64,000 nt of DNA from Maribacter orientalis (GCF_900109345.1 NZ_FNZN01000004.1:124001-188000), one strand, 5' to 3'; shown: positions 8,412 to 18,786, counted from the stretch's first letter. Made by a program: numbers and translations. The notes: generated by a model from the letters alone, not told the origin.

Positions 8412-10244
8412 TTAATGATTCATTTCCTCTTCATCTTCCTGTAAAGGAATATTTTGTGGGACAAAATCCTGACCTGGAATTATATATTCCCCATTCTCAT
8501 CAACTTTGCTATAATCGTATGCCCATCTATGAACTTCAGGTATAGCACCAGCCCAGTTACCATGAATATGCTTCTGTTCTGTAGTCCATTCTAACGTATT
8601 AGATTTCCAAGGATTTTGTGGTCCAACCTTACCGTAGAAAATACTATAAATAAAGTTCGCAACGAAAACTAATTGTGCCGCAGCTGCAATGATTGCAAAC
8701 ACAGTCATCAATACTTGTATATCTGTTAACTCATCGAACATTGGGAAAGCTGTATTCTCATAATACCTTCTTGGCACACCTGCCATACCGACAAAGTGCA
8801 TTGGAAAAAATACACCATAAGCACATATAGCGGTTACCCAAAAGTGAACATACCCTAAATTCTTGTTCATCATTTTTCCTTCAAACATTTTAGGGAACCA
8901 ATGATATACACCAGCAAACAAACCATATAATGCCGAAATACCCATTACTAAGTGAAAGTGAGCAATTACAAAATAGGTATCATGAACATTTATATCTAAT
9001 GTACTATCTCCTAAAATAATACCCGTTAGACCACCACTAATAAAAGTAGAAACCAAACCGATAGAGAATAACATTGCAGGGTTGAGCTGCAAATTACCCT
9101 TCCATAACGTGGTTATATAGTTGAATGCTTTTACCGCAGATGGTATTGCAATCAATAATGTTGTAAATGTAAATACGGAACCTAAGAAAGGATTCATACC
9201 TGAGATAAACATATGGTGACCCCAAACTATTGTTGAAAGAAATGCTATAGCAAGTATTGAAGCAACCATGGCACGGTAACCAAAAATTGGTTTACGTGCA
9301 TTTGTTGACATAACTTCTGATGTAATACCTAATGCAGGTAATAATACAATATATACTTCTGGGTGACCTAAGAACCAAAATAAATGCTCATATAATACTG
9401 GTGACCCTCCTTGATAGTGAAGCACCTCTCCTTGAATAAAAATATCTGAAAGGAAAAATGAAGTTCCAAAACTTCTATCCATTATCAACAACAATGCCGC
9501 TGATAATAGAACAGGGAAGGAAACTACCCCAATAATAGCTGTTACAAAGAAAGCCCAAATTGTCAAAGGCAATCTAGTCATAGACATGCCTTTAGTTCTA
9601 AGGTTAATTACAGTAACGATATAGTTCAAAGAACCTAACAAGGAGGACGCAATGAAAATGGCCATTGAAACTAGCCATAGCGTCATACCCATACCAGAAC
9701 CAGGTTGAGCCATAGGTAATGCACTTAAAGGTGGATAAATCGTCCAACCAGCTGCTGCAGGGCCAGCCTCAACAAATAATGAAATTACCATTATAACACT
9801 AGCAACAAAAAATAACCAAAATGAAACCATGTTAAGGAACCCAGATGCCATATCCCTAGCACCAATTTGAAGTGGTATTAGAAGGTTACTAAATGTACCA
9901 CTTAAACCCGCGGTTAGTACAAAAAACACCATTATGGTACCATGCATTGTAACCAATGCTAAATACACATCAGCATCCATTACACCACCTGGAGCCCATT
10001 TACCAAGAAGAGCTTCAAAAATAGCGAAAGACTCTCCTGGCCAAGCCAATTGCATTCTAAACAATAATGACATTGCAATACCAATAAAACCCATTACCAA
10101 AACACCAATAATAAGGTATTGTTTAGCAATCATTTTATGGTCTTGACTAAAGATATACTTTGTTACAAAAGTTTCTTTATGATGATGATGTCCATGATCG
10201 TCATGTGCGTGATCATCTACATGTGCATGTGCTGTTGCTGACAT
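8412..10244 (-). CDS. ctaD: Cytochrome c oxidase subunit I
   Basis: Catalytic subunit of the aa3-type haem-copper oxidase, which reduces O2 to water and pumps protons in the inner membrane. 610 residues with about 12 membrane helices. Metal ligands are present: H101 for haem a in MHGTIMVFF, H294 with cross-linked Y298 in GHPEVY, H343/H344 in WGHHMF for CuB, and H429 and H431 in AHFHLVM for haems a3 and a. HPEVY also fits the proton-pumping A family. The N-terminus before the first helix is very His-rich (11 of residues 5-22), which is not part of the core fold. Last gene of the operon, 63 nt after ctaC. Subunits III and IV and the haem a synthesis genes are not next to it here. Confidence 0.97.
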   Translation of the reverse strand: MSATAHAHVDDHAHDDHGHHHHKETFVTKYIFSQDHKMIAKQYLIIGVLVMGFIGIAMSLLFRMQLAWPGESFAIFEALLGKWAPGGVMDADVYLALVTMHGTIMVFFVLTAGLSGTFSNLLIPLQIGARDMASGFLNMVSFWLFFVASVIMVISLFVEAGPAAAGWTIYPPLSALPMAQPGSGMGMTLWLVSMAIFIASSLLGSLNYIVTVINLRTKGMSMTRLPLTIWAFFVTAIIGVVSFPVLLSAALLLIMDRSFGTSFFLSDIFIQGEVLHYQGGSPVLYEHLFWFLGHPEVYIVLLPALGITSEVMSTNARKPIFGYRAMVASILAIAFLSTIVWGHHMFISGMNPFLGSVFTFTTLLIAIPSAVKAFNYITTLWKGNLQLNPAMLFSIGLVSTFISGGLTGIILGDSTLDINVHDTYFVIAHFHLVMGISALYGLFAGVYHWFPKMFEGKMMNKNLGYVHFWVTAICAYGVFFPMHFVGMAGVPRRYYENTAFPMFDELTDIQVLMTVFAIIAAAAQLVFVANFIYSIFYGKVGPQNPWKSNTLEWTTEQKHIHGNWAGAIPEVHRWAYDYSKVDENGEYIIPGQDFVPQNIPLQEDEEEMNH

Positions 10245-10307
10245 AATCGTAATCTTTATTTTATTAATTTTCTTATTATAGCCTTTTTCTATTCGAGTAA
10301 TACCGAA

Positions 10308-11411
10308 TTACTCCTCCACTTCTACAGATTCTACCATATTGAAAGCGGGTTGAGAATCATCTTTCATAACTGTTTCAGCAAAAGTTGATTGATCTTTCAT
10401 CCACTTATTATAATCTTCCTCAGATTCAACGATGATTTTCATCTGCATATTATAATGCGATTTTCCACAAATCTTATTACAAAGCAAAATATAATCAAAT
10501 TCCCATGGATCAATAACTTCTCCAGTACTAGCGGATTTTTCTGCACGAATTTTATTTGTTCTTTTCACTTTATCTACAACATCAGGATTTAATCTCATCT
10601 CCTCCGTTGTGTATATAGGTGTAAAAGAAAATTCTGTTATCATACCAGGCACACAATTCATTTGTGCTCTAAAATGAGGCATATAAGCAGAATGTAAAAC
10701 ATCTTGAGAACGCATTTTAAAATTTACTTTTCTACCTACTGGCAAATGAAGTTCCTTTACAATAACATCATCATGAGCATATGAATCTGCTTCATCCAAA
10801 CCAAGAACATTTGCTTTATCAATATCAATCATTCTTACGTTAGCACCGCCTAAAACATTATCACTACCTCCATATCTAGCCGTCCAGTTAAATTGTTGGG
10901 CATATAGCTCGACAATTAAAGGATCATCCTCATCATTGACATCCATAATACTTGTCCAAGTATAAAGACCCCATAAAATAAGACCTGCTAAAACAATTAC
11001 CGGTATAATGGTCCAGATAAATTCTAAACGATCATTATCAGCATAAAATAATGCCTTTTGACCTTTTTTTCCACTGTACTTATATCCAAAATAGTGTAAT
11101 AATGCCTGAGTAATAGTTTGTACAATGAAAATGATTACCATAGAAACTAGCATCAAACTATCGTACTCTTCTCCATGAGCTGAACCAGCTTCTGGCAATA
11201 AGAATTTACCATATTTCCAAAAACTGAAAATAGTTATTCCGTATATAAACACCAAAAATGCGAATAACATGTAACCGTTATTCTTATTATCGCTATCCGT
11301 AGCTATTTGGTGATTCGCAGTTTTAAGCTGAGATAATTCAAAGATTTTAGTCAACTGCCAAATGGCAATCGCTACAAGAACAAGAACAGCTAAAGTCAAT
11401 AATGTCGTCAT
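10308..11411 (-). CDS. ctaC: Cytochrome c oxidase subunit II (CuA)
   Basis: Receives electrons from cytochrome c or ActE at a binuclear CuA centre and passes them to subunit I. 367 residues. CuA ligands are H240 and the loop CNKICGKSHYNM (C311, C315, H319, M322). The usual glutamate between the two cysteines (C-x-E-x-C) is K313; its ligand role is through the backbone carbonyl, so the site can still form. Four hydrophobic segments are visible (about 1-20, 48-66, 84-106, 131-152), two more than the classical two-helix subunit II. The CuA domain faces the periplasm. There is no C-terminal cytochrome c domain; the operon supplies a separate cytochrome (ActE). Confidence 0.95.
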   Translation of the reverse strand: MTTLLTLAVLVLVAIAIWQLTKIFELSQLKTANHQIATDSDNKNNGYMLFAFLVFIYGITIFSFWKYGKFLLPEAGSAHGEEYDSLMLVSMVIIFIVQTITQALLHYFGYKYSGKKGQKALFYADNDRLEFIWTIIPVIVLAGLILWGLYTWTSIMDVNDEDDPLIVELYAQQFNWTARYGGSDNVLGGANVRMIDIDKANVLGLDEADSYAHDDVIVKELHLPVGRKVNFKMRSQDVLHSAYMPHFRAQMNCVPGMITEFSFTPIYTTEEMRLNPDVVDKVKRTNKIRAEKSASTGEVIDPWEFDYILLCNKICGKSHYNMQMKIIVESEEDYNKWMKDQSTFAETVMKDDSQPAFNMVESVEVEE

Positions 11412-11442
11412 CGTATATATAAATGTTATACTTACTTATCTA

Positions 11443-12777
11443 TTAATAATGAAAGTGTCTACTTTCCTCAATAAACGGGTTTCTCTTAGGTTGCAAGGGA
11501 GCAGTTGAAAGTGCTCTAAAAATCCAAAATATAAATAATCCTGCAAAAAATAATACTGAACCAATTTCAGGAATTCCAATGTACCAGTTCTTACCAACAG
11601 TTGATGGCATAATAGCATTGAATATATCCATATAATGTCCTGCAAGGATTACAATACCTGTCAATATAACGAACCAATTAATTCTTTTATAATCACTATT
11701 CATCAATAATAGTACAGGGAACAAAAAGTTCATAGCTACCATACCAAAGAAAGGCAATCTATAATCTGCAATTCTAGTTATATAATATGTTACTTCTTCA
11801 GGAATATTCGAGTACCAAATCAACATGAATTGTGAAAACCATAGATATGTCCAGAAAATACTAATACCGAACATAAATTTTGCTAAATCATGAATATGAC
11901 TATTATTAACGTCTGGCAAATGACCTTTCGATTTCAAGTATATGGTAACCATTGCAATAACAGTAATACCAGACACAAACATACTTGCAAAGATATACCA
12001 ACCAAATAGCGTACTAAACCAATGTGGCTCAACACTCATTATCCAATCCCAAGACATAATAGATTCTGATATTAAATAAAATACCAAGAAACCTGCAGAA
12101 ATTCTAAAGTTTAATTTAAAGTTTGAATTATCATCAGACTCATCTTGAGCCAATGACAATTTTCTTGAATATTCTCTATATCCTATCCATCCAGCTAAAA
12201 ATATCGCGGCTCTAATTAAAAAGAAAGTAGGATTTAAATAACCGGACTTACCTTGTAATAAAGCATCATCTGCTACTACATCAGCATCCATCCAGATGAA
12301 CAAGTGATTCATATGTAATACCGAAAGTAGAAGTATAACAAAAACAATAATTCCCCCAGGAACCAAATAAGATGTTATTCCTTCCATCACTCTAAAGAGT
12401 AATGGCGACCATCCTGCTTGCGCAGCACGTTGTATAGCATAAAAGGCTAAAACACCTAATGATATCATCATAAAAAAGAATGCCGCTACATATAATGCAG
12501 CCCATGGCCTATTTTTTAATTGATCTAATAGATGTTGATCATGAGAAGAATCATGTTCTTCACCATGTGTATCAGCAACAGCATGATCATTTTCTTTTGG
12601 TGCCTGTGCAGCTTCAGTTTCGTGTGCATCACCATGACCACCGTCATGACTTGCTACCATGGCCTTTGCCTCTGCTATAGTTCCAGGAGCCATAACAAAT
12701 CCTCCAATGATTCCTAATGCACCTACAATCATTAGAATAATGGAAGCTATTTTAAGTCTATTTGAAAACGTATACAT
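11443..12777 (-). CDS. actF: Alternative complex III subunit ActF (quinol:cytochrome c oxidoreductase)
   Basis: Integral membrane subunit of alternative complex III (ACIII), which oxidises menaquinol and passes electrons to a periplasmic cytochrome. 444 residues with about ten membrane helices. This is the C-subunit-like paralogue lacking the long ActC tail. Between helices 1 and 2 there is a His/Glu/Asp-rich loop (about residues 44-82, motifs such as HDGGHGDAHETE and HGEEHDSSHDQH). The call rests on topology, on motifs such as SWDWIMSVEPHWFSTLFGWY, and on its place between actE and ctaC. Confidence 0.92.
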   Translation of the reverse strand: MYTFSNRLKIASIILMIVGALGIIGGFVMAPGTIAEAKAMVASHDGGHGDAHETEAAQAPKENDHAVADTHGEEHDSSHDQHLLDQLKNRPWAALYVAAFFFMMISLGVLAFYAIQRAAQAGWSPLLFRVMEGITSYLVPGGIIVFVILLLSVLHMNHLFIWMDADVVADDALLQGKSGYLNPTFFLIRAAIFLAGWIGYREYSRKLSLAQDESDDNSNFKLNFRISAGFLVFYLISESIMSWDWIMSVEPHWFSTLFGWYIFASMFVSGITVIAMVTIYLKSKGHLPDVNNSHIHDLAKFMFGISIFWTYLWFSQFMLIWYSNIPEEVTYYITRIADYRLPFFGMVAMNFLFPVLLLMNSDYKRINWFVILTGIVILAGHYMDIFNAIMPSTVGKNWYIGIPEIGSVLFFAGLFIFWIFRALSTAPLQPKRNPFIEESRHFHY

Positions 12778-12792
12778 AGTATTGTTTACCTA

Positions 12793-13353
12793 TTATTTGG
12801 TTAAATCTTGTTTCAATTGCATTACATATTCCGATACTTGCCACATTTCTTCTGTATTCATTTGAGAAGCGTAAGAGCCCATAGAATTTAATCCATAATG
12901 AATTGTGTAATATGTAGATCCTACTGTTAGATTCCTAACAGGATCAGCATAACTTGGAACACCCAATATCTTTTCTCTCTTTACCAAGGTTCCTTTACCA
13001 TCACCTTTATCACCGTGACATATAGCACAATAAATAGAATATAATTGACCTCCATTAGTTAAATTCTTTTCAACATTCATAGAATCTAATGGGCTTCCTT
13101 GCAATCTAGCCAACTCTTTTCCCTCAGGTGAATTTTCAATTTCGTAAGGCAGCCACCCTCTGTTAATAGTATTCGCAGGAGGCAACAAGGCTTCAGATTG
13201 ATTTGGCAAAAACGCTGCCTCACCATAAGTCTCGTAACCAACTGACTCGTACATATTAGGCATATATTGATAATTACGTGACTTATCATTATGACAAGAT
13301 GTAACCAATACGACTAAAGCAAATAGTATTGCTATGTTTTTAAAACTGTTCAT
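12793..13353 (-). CDS. actE: Alternative complex III cytochrome c subunit ActE (lipoprotein)
   Basis: Mono-haem cytochrome c, tethered to the outer face of the inner membrane and likely linking ACIII to the CuA site of ctaC. 186 residues. The signal ends in a lipobox (VLVTSC) with C20 as the lipidated residue. The haem site is CAICH (C109, C112, H113) followed by GDKGDGKG. A distal methionine is available in GLNSMGSYASQM. It starts 2 nt after the actD stop and ends 15 nt before actF. Confidence 0.93.
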   Translation of the reverse strand: MNSFKNIAILFALVVLVTSCHNDKSRNYQYMPNMYESVGYETYGEAAFLPNQSEALLPPANTINRGWLPYEIENSPEGKELARLQGSPLDSMNVEKNLTNGGQLYSIYCAICHGDKGDGKGTLVKREKILGVPSYADPVRNLTVGSTYYTIHYGLNSMGSYASQMNTEEMWQVSEYVMQLKQDLTK

Positions 13354-13355
13354 AT

Positions 13356-13886
13356 TTAATGACTGTTTTTTTCTGATACATTAATTTCAACAGCTCCTGT
13401 TTCCATTAATAAATCCTTTAATTCCTGCTCATTATCATGGATCTCAATTTCCATTAAAAAATGGTCATCCGTTGTTCTTACATCAGGATTTTCTGCTTCT
13501 TTAAAAGGCCATAATCTACTTCTAAGATAAAAAGTAATAACCATTAAGTGAGCTGCAAAAAACACTGTTAATTCAAACATAATCGGTACAAATGCCGGCA
13601 TGTTCTCGATATAGCTGAAGCTTGGCTTACCACCAATATCTTGAGGCCAATCTTCAATCATGATATAGTTCATCATAAGAATTGACACCGCCAGACCAAC
13701 ACAACCATACATAAAGGATGTAATTGCAATTCTAGTTGGGGCCAATCCCATTGCCTTATCCAATCCATGTACAGGAAAAGGACAATATACTTCGTCAATA
13801 TGATGTTTCGCTGCTTTTACCTTTTTAACGGCAAGCATAAGTACATCATCATCGTCGTAAAAAGCATGTATAACTTTAGATGCCAT
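13356..13886 (-). CDS. actD: Alternative complex III subunit ActD (DUF3341)
   Basis: Small membrane subunit of ACIII, family DUF3341. 176 residues. An N-terminal soluble part (KVIHAFYDDDDVLMLAVKKVK, then DEVYCPFPVHGLDKAMGL) is followed by two membrane helices at about 53-74 and 97-118 and an acidic C-terminal tail. It has no cofactor motif and is thought to be structural. Spacing of 2 nt to both actC and actE suggests coupled translation. Confidence 0.93.
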   Translation of the reverse strand: MASKVIHAFYDDDDVLMLAVKKVKAAKHHIDEVYCPFPVHGLDKAMGLAPTRIAITSFMYGCVGLAVSILMMNYIMIEDWPQDIGGKPSFSYIENMPAFVPIMFELTVFFAAHLMVITFYLRSRLWPFKEAENPDVRTTDDHFLMEIEIHDNEQELKDLLMETGAVEINVSEKNSH

Positions 13887-13888
13887 AT

Positions 13889-15634
13889 TTATCTTTTGTT
13901 ATTTAATAATATAGTTGCCTGACCTGCCCAATCATCTCTCTGAGCTCTACCTGGGAACGAACCTGTAATTGAATCTAACAAGTTATATTCACGCTCTGTC
14001 ATTCTAGCTACTTGGGCAAATGTGTAAATTCCTAATTTATTCAAGGTTGCTTCCATTTGCGGACCAATACCTTTCACCAATTTCAAGTTATCTGCTTGTT
14101 GTGTTGTCGCATCAAATGTACCAACTGCACTTAACAAATCAGATACTCCCACTTTATCATCAACAGGTAGCTTAACCTCACCCATGATAACATCATCAGT
14201 AATCGGTTCTTTCACTACAGCCTTTAAGGTTGAAATTTGATATAAAGGCTTACCAGCATCTCTTAGTTTTTTATACTTTTCACCAGAAGCCTTCAAAATA
14301 GACTTTACTTCTGCCTGAGCAATAACAGGGAATGTTCTAGCATATAAAAGAAACAGTACAAAGAAGAACCCAATGGTACCAATGAATATACCGATATCTA
14401 CAAATGTCGGAGAGAACATTGTCCAAGATGATGGCAAGTAATCTCTATGCAAAGAGGTTACGATAATCACAAATCTTTCGAACCACATTCCAATGTTTAC
14501 AACAATAGAAATAAAGAAAGAGAACATAATACTAGTTCTAAGCTTCTTAAACCACATGAACTGTGGAGAGAATACATTACAAGTCATCATTGACCAATAA
14601 GCCCACCAATAAGGTCCGGTAGCTCTATTCAAGAATGCATATTGTTCATATTCAACACCAGAATACCACGCCATGAACAATTCGGTAATGTAGGCACAAC
14701 CTACAATAGAACCCGTAAGCATGATTACGATGTTCATTAACTCGATATGCTGAATAGTTATATAATTTTCTAAATGACACACCTTTCTCATTATTATCAA
14801 TAATGTGTTCACCATTGCGAATCCTGAGAAAATAGCACCAGCAACGAAATAAGGTGGAAAGATAGTTGTATGCCATCCTGGTATAACCGAGGTAGCAAAG
14901 TCAAAAGATACAATGGTATGTACCGATAATACCAATGGAGTTGCTAAACCAGCAAGTACCAATGAAACCTCTTCGAATCGTTGCCAATCTTTAGCACGAC
15001 CTGTCCATCCAAAACTTAATAAACTATATATTTTTTTCTGAAAAGGCAAAACAGCCCTATCTCTAATCATTGCGAAATCTGGAAGTAAACCTGTCCACCA
15101 GAATACTAAAGATACAGATAGATAAGTTGAGATAGCAAATACATCCCAAAGAAGCGGTGAGTTAAAGTTTACCCATAATGAACCAAACTGGTTTGGTATA
15201 GGCAATACCCAATATGCCAACCAAGGACGACCCATGTGAATTATTGGAAAAAGACCAGCTTGAATAACCGAGAAAATGGTCATTGCTTCCGCAGAACGGT
15301 TAATTGCCATTCTCCATTTCTGACGGAATAATAAAAGCACCGCTGAAATTAATGTACCGGCATGACCAATACCTACCCACCAAACAAAGTTGGTTATATC
15401 CCAAGCCCAGTTAACGGTTTTGTTAAGACCCCATGTACCGATACCGGTAGAGACCGTATAAATTATACAACCTACTCCCCAAAGAAATGCCACTAAGGCA
15501 ATGGAAAAAACTATCCACCAATGCTTATTTGCTCTTCCTTCTACAGGAGCGGCAATATCCACTGTTACATCGTGGTAGCCTTTGTCTCCAATTACAAGAG
15601 GTTTACGTATAGGTGCTTCGTAATGCGACGCCAT
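13889..15634 (-). CDS. actC: Alternative complex III subunit ActC (NrfD/PsrC-like) with C-terminal helix-hairpin-helix tail
   Basis: Quinol-binding membrane subunit of ACIII, in the NrfD/PsrC family. 581 residues. About ten helices occupy residues 45-440, with family blocks such as WWVGIGHAGTLISAVLLLFRQ and MGRPWLAYWVLPIPNQFG. After the membrane part a soluble linker (about 450-514) leads to a 67-residue domain (515-581) containing LVKGIGPQMEATLNKLGIYT, a helix-hairpin-helix pattern. The same kind of domain ends ribosomal protein S2 in this window (298-379 of rpsB). Such a tail is not needed for quinol oxidation and its role is unknown. Confidence 0.94.
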   Translation of the reverse strand: MASHYEAPIRKPLVIGDKGYHDVTVDIAAPVEGRANKHWWIVFSIALVAFLWGVGCIIYTVSTGIGTWGLNKTVNWAWDITNFVWWVGIGHAGTLISAVLLLFRQKWRMAINRSAEAMTIFSVIQAGLFPIIHMGRPWLAYWVLPIPNQFGSLWVNFNSPLLWDVFAISTYLSVSLVFWWTGLLPDFAMIRDRAVLPFQKKIYSLLSFGWTGRAKDWQRFEEVSLVLAGLATPLVLSVHTIVSFDFATSVIPGWHTTIFPPYFVAGAIFSGFAMVNTLLIIMRKVCHLENYITIQHIELMNIVIMLTGSIVGCAYITELFMAWYSGVEYEQYAFLNRATGPYWWAYWSMMTCNVFSPQFMWFKKLRTSIMFSFFISIVVNIGMWFERFVIIVTSLHRDYLPSSWTMFSPTFVDIGIFIGTIGFFFVLFLLYARTFPVIAQAEVKSILKASGEKYKKLRDAGKPLYQISTLKAVVKEPITDDVIMGEVKLPVDDKVGVSDLLSAVGTFDATTQQADNLKLVKGIGPQMEATLNKLGIYTFAQVARMTEREYNLLDSITGSFPGRAQRDDWAGQATILLNNKR

Positions 15635-15666
15635 AGACTTTTGTTATAATTACTTTCTACTATTGA

Positions 15667-18600
15667 TTATGCTTCGTTGGTGTTTCTAACCTTAACATGG
15701 TAGAAAACATTTGGTTGAGTACCCACATGCTCTAATAAATGATACATACGATCACTCTCCTTTAATTCTGCCACTTTACTCTCCTTATCATTAACATCAC
15801 CAAATACAATGGCTCCATTACTACAAGCTGAAGAACAGGCGGTTTGAAACTCTCCATCTTCAATTACTCGTCCATCTCGTTTGGCATCTAAAATAGTCTT
15901 TTGTGTTTTTTGAATACACATCGAACATTTTTCAATAACCCCTCTAGAACGAACATTAACATCTGGGTTTAAAACCATTTTACCCAAATCATTATTCATA
16001 TGGAAATCGAACTCATCATTGTTATTATACAAAAACCAGTTAAATCTACGTACTTTATAAGGACAGTTGTTAGCACAATATCTTGTACCTACACATCTGT
16101 TATAAGCCATTTGATTTTGACCTTGTCTACCATGTGAAGTTGCCGCTACAGGACAAACAGTTTCACAAGGTGCATGATTACAATGCTGACACATTACAGG
16201 TTGAAAGGCAACTTGTGGGTTTTCAGATGGATCTTCTAATTCACCAAAACCACTTAATGATCCTTTTTCGCCCGTTAAGCCATCAAATTCATCCTTCTTA
16301 GTATCATCTTGTTCAAAAGTCTCTTCAGAAGAATAATATCTATCAATACGCAACCAGTGCATATCTCTTGACTTTCTTACCTCTGCCTTACCAACAACAG
16401 GTACGTTATTTTCAGCATGACATGCTATAACACAAGAACCACATCCAGTACATGCATTCAAATCAATTGACATGTTGAAATGATGACCGATTGTACGATC
16501 AAAACTATCCCATAAATCAACTGATGTTGCAGGAACTTCTTGATGGTCTAAAGAAACCATAGGAACTTCATTCCACTCTGAGTGATCCTTCGTATTGAAT
16601 ATCTCTAAAGTTGTTTCCTTTATAATATCCCCTCTACCCATAAGGGTTTTATGTAATTGAATACAGGCAAACTCATGATTACCTGAAACTTTCTCTACAC
16701 TTACAGATTGATTGGCACTAAAACCATCATATAACTTAAAGGCATTTACACCCGTCCGCATATCTTCTTTCAACCCTACTTTCTTACCGTAACCAAAAGA
16801 AAGACCCACTGAACCTTTCGCTTGACCAGGCTGAACAACAACAGGAACCTGCTCTAAACTCACACCATTAACGGTAAGCTTAACATAACTACCATCCATA
16901 CCGCCATTCGCGACATTCACATTCTCTACACCTAATTCAGCTGCATCAGCTTTAGAAATAGTAACATAGTTATCCCAAGATACTCTTGTAATCGGGTCAG
17001 GAAATTCTTGAAGCCAAGGATTACTAGCCTGCTGACCATCACCCATACCTACTTTTGAATACAAAGTAAGCTCCATTCCATCGCTAGTCGTATTGGCCAA
17101 ACTACGAATTGCGGAAGCAATTGGAGCCAAACCTATTACTTCAGAAACTTCTGCTGACGAAATAGCATTTTGAGTAGAACCATCAGCATCAACTACCATG
17201 GTTTCAGCACTAAAAACACCGTCTTGCAATGCTTGATTCCAGTTTGCACCGTTCAAAACATTATCAGTCCATGTTTGTTTTATATAATCATAATACGATT
17301 GATCACTTTCTAACAATTCTAATATAAATGTTTGAAACTGCTTCGTATCAAATAATTCTTTTATAGTAGGTTGCATTAAACTGTAATGTCCTTTTTTAAT
17401 CTGAACATCACCCCAAGATTCTAAATAGTGATTTGCTGCTGCAACATATTGCACAGCTTCGGTAGTTTCATTCCAAATTGTTGAAAAAGCAACAGTAAGA
17501 TCTACTTTAGAAAGCCCTTCTTTAAAATCTACTGCATTTGGCAAAGAATACATCGGGTTTACCGTATCAATTATTAACGCTCCAACTCTTCCTGCTTTCA
17601 TATCAGCAATTAAAGAATTTACAGCTTTAACATCACCTTTTCTAATATACTTAGGAGCTGCAACATCAAAGGCTTTACTTGATAACATTTCATTAATCGC
17701 CAAAACTACAGCCTGGGCATTAACATCATCTAAACCAGTTACTACAACAGCATTAGATCCAGCTTTCTTTATTTCAGCAGCCAAAATATCGACAGCGTCA
17801 TCATATTCTGAAGTATTTCCACTAACAGAGGTACCGTTTAGTTTTCCATATAACTTGGCCAATACCACTTTTTGAGCACTTGGCTTCATAGCTATTCGCT
17901 TGTCAGCATTAGCACCTGTTAAAGACATATTCGCCTCTAACTGTACATGCCTAGACATTTTTCCTTTCTTTGGAACACGACCCCTAGAATAACCCACATC
18001 GTAACCTCCACCTTGCCAATCTGAAAGAAAATCAGCACCAAAAGAAACAATTAAGCCTGCTTTTTCGAAATTATAATCCGCCAAAGCACGTTCACCATAC
18101 TTATTTTCAAATGCAGTTAAAGCAGCATCCTCAGAAATTGCATCATAAGTTACATGAACTACATTTTCATTTGCCAACATCAAGTCAGTCAACAAACGAT
18201 CCGTAGATGGACTAGCGTAAGTTTGAGTAAGCAAAGCAATCTTTTTAGAAGAACCCTTAAGTCCGCCCATTTTAGATTTAACCGTAGCTTTCAACACATC
18301 CCATTCAACTGGCTCGCCATTTGCTAACGGACCCTGTAATCTAGTACTATCATACAATGAAAGAACAGAACCTTGCACTCTTGCATTAGCAGAACCAGCG
18401 ACTTTAGCCAAAGTATTGTTTTCAACTTTGATAGGTCGTCCTTCTCGTGTTTTAATTAAAATACTCGCAAAGTCAAAACCATTAGCGATTGTAGTTGCGT
18501 AATAATTCGCAACACCAGGAACTATATTTTCTGGAAGCACAACATAAGGTATCGATTTTATAACCGGACCTTCACAGGCAGCCAAAGAAGCCGCAGCTGT

Positions 18601-18786
18601 ACTAAAACCAACATACTTCAAGAAATCCCTACGATTTGTATTTGTGGAAGACAAAGTTTCCTTGTCACCCAAGAAATCATCAACAGGAATCTGCTCTACA
18701 AATTCGTTCTGCTTTAGCGCCTCAACAATGGAATCGTTAGGATTTAACTCCGCTTCGTTTTTCCAATATTTTTTGTTTGATGCCAT
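15667..18786 (-). CDS. actB: Alternative complex III subunit ActB (molybdopterin-like plus iron-sulphur)
   Basis: Large periplasmic iron-sulphur subunit of ACIII, 1039 residues. A twin-arginine signal lies unusually far in (RRDFLKYVGFSTAAASLAAC, about 52-71) after a 50-residue cytoplasmic-type segment. Residues 80-740 resemble molybdopterin oxidoreductases but keep no clear Mo or N-terminal FeS ligands, as is known for ActB. The C-terminal ferredoxin-like part starts at CTGCGSCVIAC (C779, C782, C785, C789), followed by CQHCNHAPCETVCP, CVGTRYCANNCPY, and CSMC with CSSACSNG, enough for four clusters. These relay electrons from quinol to the haems of ActA and ActE. Confidence 0.96.
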   Translation of the reverse strand: MASNKKYWKNEAELNPNDSIVEALKQNEFVEQIPVDDFLGDKETLSSTNTNRRDFLKYVGFSTAAASLAACEGPVIKSIPYVVLPENIVPGVANYYATTIANGFDFASILIKTREGRPIKVENNTLAKVAGSANARVQGSVLSLYDSTRLQGPLANGEPVEWDVLKATVKSKMGGLKGSSKKIALLTQTYASPSTDRLLTDLMLANENVVHVTYDAISEDAALTAFENKYGERALADYNFEKAGLIVSFGADFLSDWQGGGYDVGYSRGRVPKKGKMSRHVQLEANMSLTGANADKRIAMKPSAQKVVLAKLYGKLNGTSVSGNTSEYDDAVDILAAEIKKAGSNAVVVTGLDDVNAQAVVLAINEMLSSKAFDVAAPKYIRKGDVKAVNSLIADMKAGRVGALIIDTVNPMYSLPNAVDFKEGLSKVDLTVAFSTIWNETTEAVQYVAAANHYLESWGDVQIKKGHYSLMQPTIKELFDTKQFQTFILELLESDQSYYDYIKQTWTDNVLNGANWNQALQDGVFSAETMVVDADGSTQNAISSAEVSEVIGLAPIASAIRSLANTTSDGMELTLYSKVGMGDGQQASNPWLQEFPDPITRVSWDNYVTISKADAAELGVENVNVANGGMDGSYVKLTVNGVSLEQVPVVVQPGQAKGSVGLSFGYGKKVGLKEDMRTGVNAFKLYDGFSANQSVSVEKVSGNHEFACIQLHKTLMGRGDIIKETTLEIFNTKDHSEWNEVPMVSLDHQEVPATSVDLWDSFDRTIGHHFNMSIDLNACTGCGSCVIACHAENNVPVVGKAEVRKSRDMHWLRIDRYYSSEETFEQDDTKKDEFDGLTGEKGSLSGFGELEDPSENPQVAFQPVMCQHCNHAPCETVCPVAATSHGRQGQNQMAYNRCVGTRYCANNCPYKVRRFNWFLYNNNDEFDFHMNNDLGKMVLNPDVNVRSRGVIEKCSMCIQKTQKTILDAKRDGRVIEDGEFQTACSSACSNGAIVFGDVNDKESKVAELKESDRMYHLLEHVGTQPNVFYHVKVRNTNEA

